The notes under the pieces: model-generated
Databases searched by the model: none
What the model saw: the letters and a program-made list of their open reading frames with translations, nothing else
What the model was told of the DNA's origin: nothing
Position numbers and translations under genes: made by a program
Shown here: one piece after another, positions 8,186-15,677 of the stretch
Numbering within the stretch: position 1 is the first letter of the stretch
Layout: every line of letters begins with the position of its first letter
Source: a bacterium
Lineage (GTDB): Bacteria > Sysuimicrobiota > Sysuimicrobiia > Sysuimicrobiales > Segetimicrobiaceae
Length of the DNA: 36,825 nt
Assembly (NCBI GenBank): GCA_035703895.1
Contig: DASSXJ010000107.1
Coordinates: 1-36,825 of the forward strand
Direction: 5' to 3'

Positions 8186-9156
8186 CGAGCGTACACCTCC
8201 GGATTGCACACGTTGGGCGGTCGATCCCCGCGGGCAAACGCCAGGATGTTGTCCACGACGACGCCGGCGATCGTCTCGCGAGTCTCCCGTTCCGCGCTCC
8301 CGATGTGGGGCGTGAGGACCACGTTCTTGAGCCCGACCAGGCCCGCTGACACGCGCGGCTCATGCTCATAGACGTCCAGCCCCGCGCCGGCGATCCATCC
8401 CTCCGCCAGGGCGCGGAGGAGCGCCGCCTCATCGACCAGCGGGCCGCGCGACGTGTTGATGAGATACGCGGTGGGCTTCATCCGCCTGAGCTCCCGCTCA
8501 CCGATCAGGTGATGGGTCTCGGGAGTCTGGGGAGCGTGGATGGAGACCACATCCGCGTCCTCGAGCAGGCGGTCGAGCGGCACGAACGTCACCCCGAGAT
8601 CTCGCTCCACCGCCGCCGAGAGCCGGTGCCGCTTCGTATACAGCACGGGCATCCCGAACCCGCGCGCGCGCCGCGCCATCGCCGCCCCGATCCCGCCGAG
8701 CCCGACGATCCCGAGGACCTTGCCGTGCACGGTGCCGCCGACGAGGTACGACGACTGGGAGCCGGGAAAGACCCCGGAGCGAAGCAACCCGTCCGCCTCC
8801 ACCACGCGCCGGACCACAGCCAGCAGCAGCGCGAACGCCACGTCGGCGGTCGCCTCCGTGACCAGCGGAGGAATCACGGTGACCGGGATCCCCCTGGCAG
8901 TCGCCGCCGGCACGTCCACATTGGCCGGGTGGATGGCCATCGACGCGATGAGACGCAGCTCGGGGACGGCCTCCAGCACGCTGCCATCCACCCGATCGTG
9001 GAGGAGGCAGAACAGCACGTCCGACCGGCGGAGGCCTGCGACCAGCTCCTCCCTCGTTACCATGTGCAGGGGGTCGTCATTCATCGTCACCTCGGCGGCC
9101 TCTCGAAGTCGGGCCAGGGCGCCTTCGGCGATCGGCTGGGTGAGGTAGACGCGCAC
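8182..9156 (-). CDS. D-isomer-specific 2-hydroxyacid dehydrogenase family protein
   Basis: NAD(P)-dependent reductase of 2-keto acids, or oxidase of D-2-hydroxyacids, 324 aa, the usual length. The Rossmann motif is GLGGIG (VGLGGIGAAMARR, about residues 150-163). The catalytic set is visible: Arg in NTSRGPLVDE (about 234), Glu in YEHEP (about 263) and His in LTPHIGSAE (about 284). The GTG start at 9156 shares one base with the stop of the GntR gene (TAGTG), so regulator and enzyme are co-transcribed. A second family member stands on the other side of the regulator, so the pathway probably passes through more than one hydroxy- or keto-acid. Confidence 0.92.
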   Translation of the reverse strand: MRVYLTQPIAEGALARLREAAEVTMNDDPLHMVTREELVAGLRRSDVLFCLLHDRVDGSVLEAVPELRLIASMAIHPANVDVPAATARGIPVTVIPPLVTEATADVAFALLLAVVRRVVEADGLLRSGVFPGSQSSYLVGGTVHGKVLGIVGLGGIGAAMARRARGFGMPVLYTKRHRLSAAVERDLGVTFVPLDRLLEDADVVSIHAPQTPETHHLIGERELRRMKPTAYLINTSRGPLVDEAALLRALAEGWIAGAGLDVYEHEPRVSAGLVGLKNVVLTPHIGSAERETRETIAGVVVDNILAFARGDRPPNVCNPEVYAR

Positions 9157-9926
9157 TAGGGCACGACCGCGCGGTCGCGAAGAAACGCTTCGAGCTGGTC
9201 GACCGTCCCGCTGAGATGCAGGCGAAGCGCCTTCTTGGCCTCCGCGGCCTGCCCGCGGCGGCAGAACCTCAGAATGCGCCGGTGCTCGGCCTGCGCCTGT
9301 GCGCGACGCTCCACGGCCGCTACGTAAATCCGGAGGTACCGCTCGACGTTGCCACGGAGGGAGTCGATGAGGGCGCAGAGGCGGATGCGCCCGGACGCGC
9401 GATAGAGCGTGCCGTGAAATGCCCGGTTGAGGTCAAGCCACCGGCCGGGATCGGTCACCCGGTCCATTTGATCGAGCAGCACCCCGAGCCGGGCAAAATC
9501 TCTCATCGAGAGCCGCGAAACACCAAGATCGAGGGCCAGGATCTCAAGCGCGCTGCGGATTTCGTAGATCTCGCGCAGTTCCTGGGGAGACAGCGCCGCG
9601 ACCGAGACCCGGCGGTGCGGCGTGAACACGACCAACCCCTCCGACTCGAGCTGCCGCAGCGCTTCCCGAACCGGCATCCGGCTGACGCCGAGCTTCGACG
9701 CGATCCCGTCCTGGTGGAGCCGCGCGCCGCCCTTCAGGCGGCCCGTCACGATGGCGTCCCGCAACGCCTCCGCGACGATCTCCTGAATCGTCTGGCGCCC
9801 CCGCAGGACGTCCGGGACGAGGACGTCGAGGTCCGCATGCGGGATTTTTCGCTGCGTGAGGCCGCCCGTCTCCGGAGTCGAGGCGGAGACGTCTCGGTGG
9901 GGGAGCCGGAGCTGTCGGAGCACCAC
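9156..9926 (-). CDS. GntR family transcriptional regulator, FCD (FadR C-terminal) domain
   Basis: 256 aa. A winged helix-turn-helix (about 40-110) carries ASKLGVSRMPVREALRQLESEGLV, typical of GntR. An all-helical FCD effector domain (about 115-235) has the conserved His/Asp-rich positions LDLNRAFHGTLY, AQAEHRRIL and LRLHLSG, which usually bind a metal and a carboxylate ligand. The GTG start at 9926 has GAGG about seven bases upstream; the first 30 residues are variable, so a downstream start is possible. It heads the minus-strand operon and faces a divergent dehydrogenase, the usual arrangement for a local repressor of a carboxylate catabolic locus. Confidence 0.92.
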   Translation of the reverse strand: MVLRQLRLPHRDVSASTPETGGLTQRKIPHADLDVLVPDVLRGRQTIQEIVAEALRDAIVTGRLKGGARLHQDGIASKLGVSRMPVREALRQLESEGLVVFTPHRRVSVAALSPQELREIYEIRSALEILALDLGVSRLSMRDFARLGVLLDQMDRVTDPGRWLDLNRAFHGTLYRASGRIRLCALIDSLRGNVERYLRIYVAAVERRAQAQAEHRRILRFCRRGQAAEAKKALRLHLSGTVDQLEAFLRDRAVVP

Positions 9927-9944
9927 GGCGCGACCTCGCGGGAT

Positions 9945-9960
9945 ATTTTGGATACGAAAT
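9945..9960. promoter_or_regulatory. Predicted GntR/FCD operator
   Basis: The 16-bp imperfect palindrome ATTTTGGATACGAAAT matches its reverse complement at 12 of 16 positions, with an AT centre. FCD-type GntR regulators commonly bind short palindromes with a central TnGTnnnACnA-like core. It lies 18 bases upstream of the GntR start and about 50 upstream of the candidate -10 of the divergent gene, where one site could control both. Confidence 0.55.
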
Positions 9961-10006
9961 CCTGACTTCGGACCCTCGCGAGGGCATTCCTTCAGGTCCG
10001 GCGTTT

Positions 10007-10014
10007 GCTACAAT
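10007..10014 (+). promoter_or_regulatory. Candidate extended -10 promoter of the divergent dehydrogenase
   Basis: GCTACAAT preceded by T reads as an extended -10 (TGnTACAAT, 10006-10014). No good -35 lies 17 bases upstream, consistent with an extended -10 type. If used, transcription starts near 10021, so an ATG at 10013 could not be the translation start and GTG 10070 would be. Confidence 0.4.
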
Positions 10015-10069
10015 GGGAGCCGCGCAGCGGATCGTCCCGGCACGCCGTTCAAGGAGAGAGCCGCGGCCC

Positions 10070-11041
10070 GTGTATCGCGTCGTCATCACGGATCACGTGT
10101 TTGCGTCCCTGGCGATCGAGACGGCACTCCTCGGAGCCATTGGGGCCTCGATCACAACGCTGCAGGCGACCTCGGAGGCGGAGTTGCTGGACGCCGTCGC
10201 CGGGGCGGACGCGGTGCTGGTCTGCTACGCGCCCATCACCCGCCGGGTCATCGAGCGCATGGCGCGGTGCCGGATCATTGCCCGGTACGGGATTGGCGTC
10301 GACAACGTCGACCTCGAGGCGGCGTCGGCGAAGGGGATCGCCGTCACGAATGTCCCGGACTACTGTGTGGACGAGGTCAGCGACCACGCGCTGGCCTTCG
10401 TCCTCGCCTGCGCGCGCAGAGTGTCGATGCTCTCCGGCCGCGTCCGGACCGGACGGTGGGAGGCGAAAGATGCCGCGCCCATTCACCGGTTGCGCGGGCG
10501 GGTACTCGGACTCGTGGGGTTCGGAAAAATCCCCCGGCGGCTCGCGGAGAAGGCGGGACCGCTCGGGGTAACCCTCCTGGCATATGACCCTTACGTCGGC
10601 GACGAGGAGATGCGCGCGCGCGGCGTGCGCAAGGTGGAACTGGACACGCTGCTCGCGGAATCCGACTTCGTCTCCGTCCACGCGCCGCTGGTTCCCGAAA
10701 CGCGCGGGCTGATCGGCGAGCCCCAGCTTCGCGCCATGAAGCGGAGCGCGTACCTCATCAACACGGCGCGAGGTCCGTTGGTGGATGAAGCGGCGCTCGT
10801 CCGGGCCCTCGAGGAAGGCTGGATTGCGGGGGCGGCGCTGGATGTCCTGGAGCATGAGCCCCCCGGCCCGGACCATCCGCTTCACCGTTTCGACCACGTC
10901 ATCCTCACGCCGCACGTGGCCTTTTACTCCGAGGAATCCGTCCAGGAGCTGCAGCGGAAAGCCGCCGAGGAAGTCGTAAGAGCGCTCTCCGGGCAGCCTC
11001 CCCGCTCGCTCGTCAATACCCCGCGGACGGCGTCGCGGTAG
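10070..11041 (+). CDS. C-terminal-binding-protein-type D-2-hydroxyacid dehydrogenase
   Basis: NAD-dependent D-isomer 2-hydroxyacid dehydrogenase, 323 aa from GTG 10070 (342 from ATG 10013). Rossmann motif GFGKIPRRLAEKAG (about 150-163; the third Gly of GxGxxG is Pro here), and catalytic Arg in NTARGPLVDE, Glu in LEHEPP and His in LTPHVAFYSE are visible. GTG 10070 is preferred: AAGGAG precedes it, MYRVVITD is a normal family N-terminus, and a -10-like box overlaps the ATG at 10013. It is transcribed away from the GntR gene and followed after 14 bases by a VOC gene. It probably belongs to the same regulon as the minus-strand operon. Confidence 0.9.
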   Translation: MYRVVITDHVFASLAIETALLGAIGASITTLQATSEAELLDAVAGADAVLVCYAPITRRVIERMARCRIIARYGIGVDNVDLEAASAKGIAVTNVPDYCVDEVSDHALAFVLACARRVSMLSGRVRTGRWEAKDAAPIHRLRGRVLGLVGFGKIPRRLAEKAGPLGVTLLAYDPYVGDEEMRARGVRKVELDTLLAESDFVSVHAPLVPETRGLIGEPQLRAMKRSAYLINTARGPLVDEAALVRALEEGWIAGAALDVLEHEPPGPDHPLHRFDHVILTPHVAFYSEESVQELQRKAAEEVVRALSGQPPRSLVNTPRTASR

Positions 11042-11055
11042 CCCCACGCATCGAC

Positions 11056-11502
11056 GTGCCCGCCGACCGGCCCGCCGCGGCGCTTCCCGACATCCCGGGG
11101 GTCATCCGAGTCCACCACGTCGGCATTGTCGTGCGGGACGCGGAGGCGGCGGCGGAGACGTATCAGCGGGCACTCGGGCTCGATCCCGTCGCGCTCGAGG
11201 AATTCCGGGGCGCGGCCCGCGTGGTGTTCCTCCGCGCGGGAGAGACGCTGCTGGAATTCATTCAGCCGTTGCGCGACGACACGGTGTGGGCGTCGGCGCT
11301 GCGTGACCGGGGAGAGGGCACCCACCACTTCGCGCTCGAGGTGGCCGACCTCCGCGAAGCCGTCCGGGCGCTCGTCGCCTCGGGCGTGGACATGCTCGAC
11401 GTCCGCCCCCAACGCGCGCCCGGGAACACCCTCAGCGTGTTCGTCGATCCGGCGGCCACCGGTGGAACGCTGATCGAGTTGGTGCAGCAGATCCGGGTCT
11501 AG
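11056..11502 (+). CDS. VOC family protein, methylmalonyl-CoA epimerase-like
   Basis: 148 aa, one vicinal-oxygen-chelate unit made of two paired beta-alpha-beta-beta-beta modules. Metal-ligand candidates fit the epimerase pattern: His in VHHVGIVV (about 22), Glu in LLEFIQP (about 73), His in THHFALEV (about 96) and Glu in LIELVQQ (about 143). Length and the order GEGTHHFALEVADL resemble methylmalonyl-CoA epimerase, but no mutase is nearby, so it may be a different epimerase or lyase. Start GTG at 11056, 14 bases after the dehydrogenase stop. Its stop codon overlaps that of the convergent DUF815 gene. Confidence 0.85.
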   Translation: MPADRPAAALPDIPGVIRVHHVGIVVRDAEAAAETYQRALGLDPVALEEFRGAARVVFLRAGETLLEFIQPLRDDTVWASALRDRGEGTHHFALEVADLREAVRALVASGVDMLDVRPQRAPGNTLSVFVDPAATGGTLIELVQQIRV

Positions 11503-12839
11503 CGCGGGCGCCGCGCCCGGCCCAGCCGGACGGGACGCGATCCTCGAGGCGAGGATAACGCGAGCTCGCCGCGCAACGCGTCGACGAACTGGCGGGCGGT
11601 GCGGCACGAATGCCCGTTGTGCCAGTGGGACCACAGGAGCGCCCGGCGCCGGATCTCGTCGTGCGGCAGTCTGATCCCGTACCGCGCCGCGAGCGCCGTG
11701 GCAATCTCGAGGTACCGGTCCTGGTCGGGGATCAAAAATGGCACGTGAATCCCAAACCGGTCGGCGAGCGAGAGTTTTTCCTGCACGGTTTCTTCGACGT
11801 GCACGTCGTCGTCCTGGACCGGCCCCCTGCGGTCGCCGAACCGCTCTCTGACCAGACGCCGCCGGTTGCTGGTGGCATACAAGACCACGTTCTCTGCGTG
11901 AGCTTCTACACTCCCCTCAAGCGCCGCTTTGAGAGCCTTGTACTGCGTCTCGTGCTCCTCGAACGACAAGTCATCCACGAACAGGATGAATCGCTCCCGC
12001 CGGGTCCGGAGAGGCGCGACGATCTGGGGATACTCCGCGAGGTGCTCCTTCGCCACCTCGATCAGGCGGAGGCCCTGGTCCTGAAACTCCGTGAGCAACG
12101 CCTTCACGGTCGACGACTTCCCGGTGCCACGGTCCCCGTAGAGCAGCACGTTGTTCGCAGGGAGGCCGGCCACGAACTGCCGGGTGTTGTCCACGACGGG
12201 CTGCCGCTCCTCCTCGTACTCCACGAGGTCGTCGAGCCGCACGGGGTCCGGCTCGGCGACGCCCTCCAAGTGACCCCGACCGTCGCCGTCGTGGATCCAC
12301 CGAAATGCGCGGTACCACGCGAAGAGCCCGACCCCGTGCACCGCAAAATAGTCGGCGAGCTCACCTGCGATCCGGCTCCACCCGCGTGCCGCGGCGATGC
12401 GCCGCATCATCCGGCGACGGGCGGAGGGCGTTTCCCGTGTCGAGAGCGGGTGGAATCCCTTCCAGGACGGCGGGAGGGCCCCGGTGAGGCGGGCGACCCC
12501 GCGGGCGATCGCGGCCCCGTCCACACGATAACAGCGCTCGAGGGCGGCGAGATCCGCCTGGGTTTGCCTCAACAGCGCCGGCCCGATCGCGCGGCGCCCC
12601 GCCCGCTCCGCCTTCAGGCTGAACGGATTCTCGTCCCCGACCAGCCGCCCGAGCAGGTGATGTTGCCAGGCGTCTCCGACGAGCGGCTCCCTCGCCAGTT
12701 CGGCTTCGCCCGCGAGCAGTGTAAACAGCCGCCCAAACGCGCGCGCGACGCGCGCGCCGGACGGCGGCCGGGAGGCAAGCGCCTCCACCAGATCACGCCA
12801 CAGCCGCCCGGCCGGGGCATCGAGGACCCCGCGCAGCAC
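11499..12839 (-). CDS. DUF815 family AAA+ ATP-binding protein
   Basis: 446 aa. The N-terminal half (1-210) is helical and family-specific. The C-terminal half is an AAA+ domain with Walker A GDRGTGKSS (about 236-244), Walker B FILFVDDLSFEE (about 284-295), a sensor-like YATSNRRR (about 325) and a DRFGIHVPF segment. This is the DUF815 (PF05673) arrangement; its cellular role is not established. GTG 12839 is the first ATG, GTG or TTG in the frame, but the frame stays open and coding-like for about 30 more codons upstream (AAAESLS and before), so a rare start codon is possible. The gene is convergent with the VOC gene, and the cupin gene upstream is on the same strand. Confidence 0.88.
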   Translation of the reverse strand: MLRGVLDAPAGRLWRDLVEALASRPPSGARVARAFGRLFTLLAGEAELAREPLVGDAWQHHLLGRLVGDENPFSLKAERAGRRAIGPALLRQTQADLAALERCYRVDGAAIARGVARLTGALPPSWKGFHPLSTRETPSARRRMMRRIAAARGWSRIAGELADYFAVHGVGLFAWYRAFRWIHDGDGRGHLEGVAEPDPVRLDDLVEYEEERQPVVDNTRQFVAGLPANNVLLYGDRGTGKSSTVKALLTEFQDQGLRLIEVAKEHLAEYPQIVAPLRTRRERFILFVDDLSFEEHETQYKALKAALEGSVEAHAENVVLYATSNRRRLVRERFGDRRGPVQDDDVHVEETVQEKLSLADRFGIHVPFLIPDQDRYLEIATALAARYGIRLPHDEIRRRALLWSHWHNGHSCRTARQFVDALRGELALSSPRGSRPVRLGRARRPR

Positions 12840-12931
12840 AGACAGGGATTCCGCAGCTGCCCGCGCTTCGTCCCACGTCGGGGACGCGCGGTGGGCGTGG
12901 AGGCGCCGGAGCGGTCGAGGCGTGCGGTTGG

Positions 12932-13270
12932 CTATGGCTTCTTCGTGGGGATGCAGCAGATGAACTTCATCGGCGCTGCGCCGGTGTTCTTGATCGCATG
13001 CGGTTCATCAGGATTGACCCAGAGCACCGTGCCCGGAGAGAGCGCCTGCTCGCCCTGCGGCCCGACCGCCACTCCCTCCCCTTCGAGGAAGTACATCTCC
13101 TGCTCGTACCAGTGGTGATGGTACGGCGTGCTTGCCCCCGGGGCCACTTCAAAGACGCGCATCGCAAAATTCTCGGCGCCGCGACGTTTGTCGATGACCC
13201 AGTGGATCCGCACCCCCGGCATCCCTTCCGGCGTCTCCGGGGCGACCTCGTGCCACTTGAATCGCTCCAT
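12932..13270 (-). CDS. Cupin domain-containing protein
   Basis: 112 aa, one conserved beta-barrel. Cupin motif 1 is TPYHHHWYEQEMYFLEGEG (about 50-68) with the His/His/Glu metal set; motif 2 is NPDEPHAIKNTG (about 86-97) with the last His. Such small cupins bind a divalent metal and act as isomerases, dioxygenases or binding proteins; the substrate is not evident. ATG 13270 has GGGAGGG about nine bases upstream. It follows threonine synthase on the same strand with a 47-base gap. Confidence 0.88.
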   Translation of the reverse strand: MERFKWHEVAPETPEGMPGVRIHWVIDKRRGAENFAMRVFEVAPGASTPYHHHWYEQEMYFLEGEGVAVGPQGEQALSPGTVLWVNPDEPHAIKNTGAAPMKFICCIPTKKP

Positions 13271-13317
13271 CAGGACATCCCTCCCACGACGAGTTCGGCC
13301 CCACGCTGTGGGGTCCT

Positions 13318-14541
13318 TTACCTCCGGCCTCCCAGCACCGCCGGCGGATGTGCCGGCTCGAACGTAGGAAGCTCGGGCTTGATGAGGTCAACGTACTTGA
13401 GCCCGGCCCCGGTGTTGAACAGCACCACCCGTTCGTCGGGCGCCACCCGCCCTTCGCGGACCATCGCCCGGAGCGCGCCGTACGTCGCGGCGCCTTCCGG
13501 ACAGGCAAACAACCCCTCCGTCGCGGCGAGCTCGCGCATATCGGCCAGGATCTGCTCGTCGGTGAGCGCGTACGACGTCCCGCCGCTCTCGCGCACGGCT
13601 TGGAGGATCAGATAGTCCCCAATCGCCTCGGGCACGCGCAGGCCGGCGGCGATCGTGTGCGCGTGTTGCCAGGGCTCTGCGTGCTCGCTGCCGTTCTGAT
13701 GCGCGCGCACCATGGGGGCGCACCCGGCGGCCTGCACGATCACCATCCGCGGACGATGCTTGCCGATCCACCCGAGCGCTTCCATCTCGCTAAACGCCTT
13801 CCACATCCCCACGATGCCGGTCCCGCCTCCGGTGGGATAGATGACGACGTCGGGGAGGCTCCAGTTAAATTGCTCGGCCAGCTCGTACCCCATCGTCTTC
13901 TTGCCCTCGACGCGGTACGGCTCTTTCAGCGTCGACATATCGAACCAGCCCTCCGCCTTGCTCTGCTCGCGAAGGCTCCGGCCCGCGTCGTTGATCAGCC
14001 CGCGGATCAGATAGGTGTGCGCGCCATAGACGTCGCACTCCACCTGGTTCACGTGGGGCACGTCGGCCGGCATCACCAGGTACACTTCCATCCCTGCTCT
14101 GGCGCAGTACGCCGCCGCCGCGGACCCGGCGTTCCCCGCCGAGGGCATGGACGCCGTCCGGACTCCCAGTTCTTTCGCCTTGCTCACGGCGGCCGACAAC
14201 CCGCGGGCCTTGAACGAGCCGGTGGGATTCAACCCCTCCTCTTTCACGAACACGTGGCGGAGACCCAGCCGGCGCCCGATCTCCCGAAGGGGCAAGAGGG
14301 GCGTCATGCCCTCCCCGAGCGTCACGATGTTGGCCGGATTCTCGACCGGCATGACCTCACGGTACCGCCACATCGTGGCCTCGCGGGCTCCCAGGGCCGC
14401 ACGCGGCACATCGGCGCGCACCCGGTCGAGATCGTACCGGGCGAACAAGACCTTGCCACACACAGAACACAGGTTGTGGAGTTCGTTCGGGGAGTACCGC
14501 TCGCCGCACCGGGTGCACTCGAGATATTGAAGATATCCCAC
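13318..14541 (-). CDS. thrC: Threonine synthase (PLP-dependent, type with N-terminal zinc ribbon)
   Basis: Converts O-phosphohomoserine to threonine. 407 aa. A zinc ribbon at the N-terminus has Cys9/Cys12 and Cys25/Cys28. The fold-type II PLP domain has the cofactor lysine in GSFKARG (Lys111) and the phosphate-binding loop PTGGGTGIVGMW (about 231-242). The GTG start at 14541 has a run of Gs (GGGGGGG) about eight bases upstream; no ATG competes. The mRNA leader carries a strong hairpin with a U-tract (see separate entry). The closest alternatives are other fold-type II enzymes such as threonine dehydratase or cysteate synthase, but the zinc ribbon and length fit thrC. Confidence 0.9.
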   Translation of the reverse strand: MGYLQYLECTRCGERYSPNELHNLCSVCGKVLFARYDLDRVRADVPRAALGAREATMWRYREVMPVENPANIVTLGEGMTPLLPLREIGRRLGLRHVFVKEEGLNPTGSFKARGLSAAVSKAKELGVRTASMPSAGNAGSAAAAYCARAGMEVYLVMPADVPHVNQVECDVYGAHTYLIRGLINDAGRSLREQSKAEGWFDMSTLKEPYRVEGKKTMGYELAEQFNWSLPDVVIYPTGGGTGIVGMWKAFSEMEALGWIGKHRPRMVIVQAAGCAPMVRAHQNGSEHAEPWQHAHTIAAGLRVPEAIGDYLILQAVRESGGTSYALTDEQILADMRELAATEGLFACPEGAATYGALRAMVREGRVAPDERVVLFNTGAGLKYVDLIKPELPTFEPAHPPAVLGGRR

Positions 14542-14560
14542 GAGATCCCCCCCTCAAGCG

Positions 14561-14587
14561 AAAAGGCCCGCACCGGCGGTGCGGACC
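14561..14587 (-). terminator. Terminator-like hairpin upstream of thrC
   Basis: Read on the minus strand, GGTCCGCACC-GCC-GGTGCGGGCC forms a 10-bp stem (one G-U pair) with a 3-base loop, followed by TTTT. It has the shape of an intrinsic terminator. It could end the transcript of the upstream methyltransferase gene, or act within the short thrC leader. Confidence 0.7.
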
Positions 14588-14601
14588 ATCAACTAGCGGG
14601 T

Positions 14602-14610
14602 ATTATACCA
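14602..14610 (-). promoter_or_regulatory. Candidate extended -10 promoter for thrC
   Basis: The minus strand reads TGGTATAAT, a perfect TATAAT with an extended TGn. No convincing -35 is seen 17 bases upstream. Initiation would fall near 14595, immediately before the terminator-like hairpin, leaving a leader of about 54 bases before the thrC GTG. Confidence 0.45.
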
Positions 14611-14750
14611 CAGATCGCGAGCCAAAGGAAGAGGCAGATGACATCTATCCCGCGTGCAGATTTATTCCAGCTTAGGACCGCTTCGAGGGATGAATGGGGC
14701 GAATAGCGCCCAAAGGAACGAACCGGGAGGCGTTTGAGCGACCGATTTGG

Positions 14751-15656
14751 CTAGGCGGGCGCCCGAGCGATGAACTGGAGCCAGAAGCGGGGGACCCCGC
14801 CTGTAATCTTAGCGTCGTCCATCGCCCTGCGCACGGCTTGAGCCAGCGCGTCCGCCCCGATTTCGAGCGGGACCTGCGGGAGGGCGCCCTGAACGAATAG
14901 GGAAAATTGGCCGATATCCTCCAAGCTCTCCGGAGAGAGCGTCACCTCGTGAAGCCGCCACGACGTCTCCACGAAACCTGCCTGCCTCACGAGCGTTCCG
15001 TACTCCTCGGGCGTGACCCATTCCAAACTCTCCGCCCGATCGTTTCGCAGAACCGAGATCCCGCGTTCGCGGAGATACTGGGCGGCTCGCAGGATCCAGT
15101 AGCGATAGAACCGCTCGGTGCCCGTGGGATAGCAGCCCTTGAAGAACGTGGTGTTGAACGCCAACGTCCCTCCGGAGCGGAGCACCTTGTGGATCTCCGT
15201 CAGGACGTGACTCTTATCCCGGATCAGGTGAATCGCATTGCAAAAGACCACCACATCCACCTGCGGGACGAGGCGGCTGAGATTTTCTGCGCTGCCTTGG
15301 ATGAACTGCACGAGGCTGGACGTAATCCGTCGCCTGGCGCGGTCGAGCTCTGAGAGGGACGGATCGACGGCATAGATGAGGCCGCGGCGGCGGTCCCGCA
15401 TCGCCTGAACGATGAGCTCAGTCACGGCCCCCGGCCCGCACGCCAGGTCGACAAAGCGGGACCCAAGCGAGGCGACCCGCTCCACCAACCAGCGGTTCAC
15501 CTCTTCGAAGAACGGATGGCTGGCGAAGCGGGAGAAACCGAAGCGGTCGTTGTCGGGGTCGGACACTTGGATGTCCCCCCCTCGTTGTGACTCGTTCACG
15601 ACTCCACCTCCGGTCGGACCACCTAGGGGCTGCGTCGAGAGGATGTTGGCGACCAT
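14751..15656 (-). CDS. Class I SAM-dependent methyltransferase
   Basis: 301 aa from ATG 15656. The Rossmann core carries motif I VDLACGPGAVTE (about 68-79), motif II AVDPSLSELDRAR (about 95-107), a middle motif VDVVVFCNAIHLI (about 133-145) and post-motif GGTLAFNTTFFKG. The fold is clear but the substrate is not; the family resembles UbiE/Methyltransf_11 proteins. ATG 15656 has GGAGGAGGG about ten bases upstream. An in-frame GTG at 15599 also has GGAGGTG, so the first 19 residues are uncertain. The gene follows the DEAD-box-like gene by 21 bases on the same strand and is probably co-transcribed with it. Confidence 0.85.
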   Translation of the reverse strand: MVANILSTQPLGGPTGGGVVNESQRGGDIQVSDPDNDRFGFSRFASHPFFEEVNRWLVERVASLGSRFVDLACGPGAVTELIVQAMRDRRRGLIYAVDPSLSELDRARRRITSSLVQFIQGSAENLSRLVPQVDVVVFCNAIHLIRDKSHVLTEIHKVLRSGGTLAFNTTFFKGCYPTGTERFYRYWILRAAQYLRERGISVLRNDRAESLEWVTPEEYGTLVRQAGFVETSWRLHEVTLSPESLEDIGQFSLFVQGALPQVPLEIGADALAQAVRRAMDDAKITGGVPRFWLQFIARAPA

Positions 15657-15677
15657 CCCCCCCCAACCCTCCTCCGT

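Noticed and set aside
11610-13118. Plus-strand open frame (502 codons) opposite DUF815 and the cupin
   Set aside because: It overlaps the well-supported minus-strand DUF815 and cupin genes and shows no domain.
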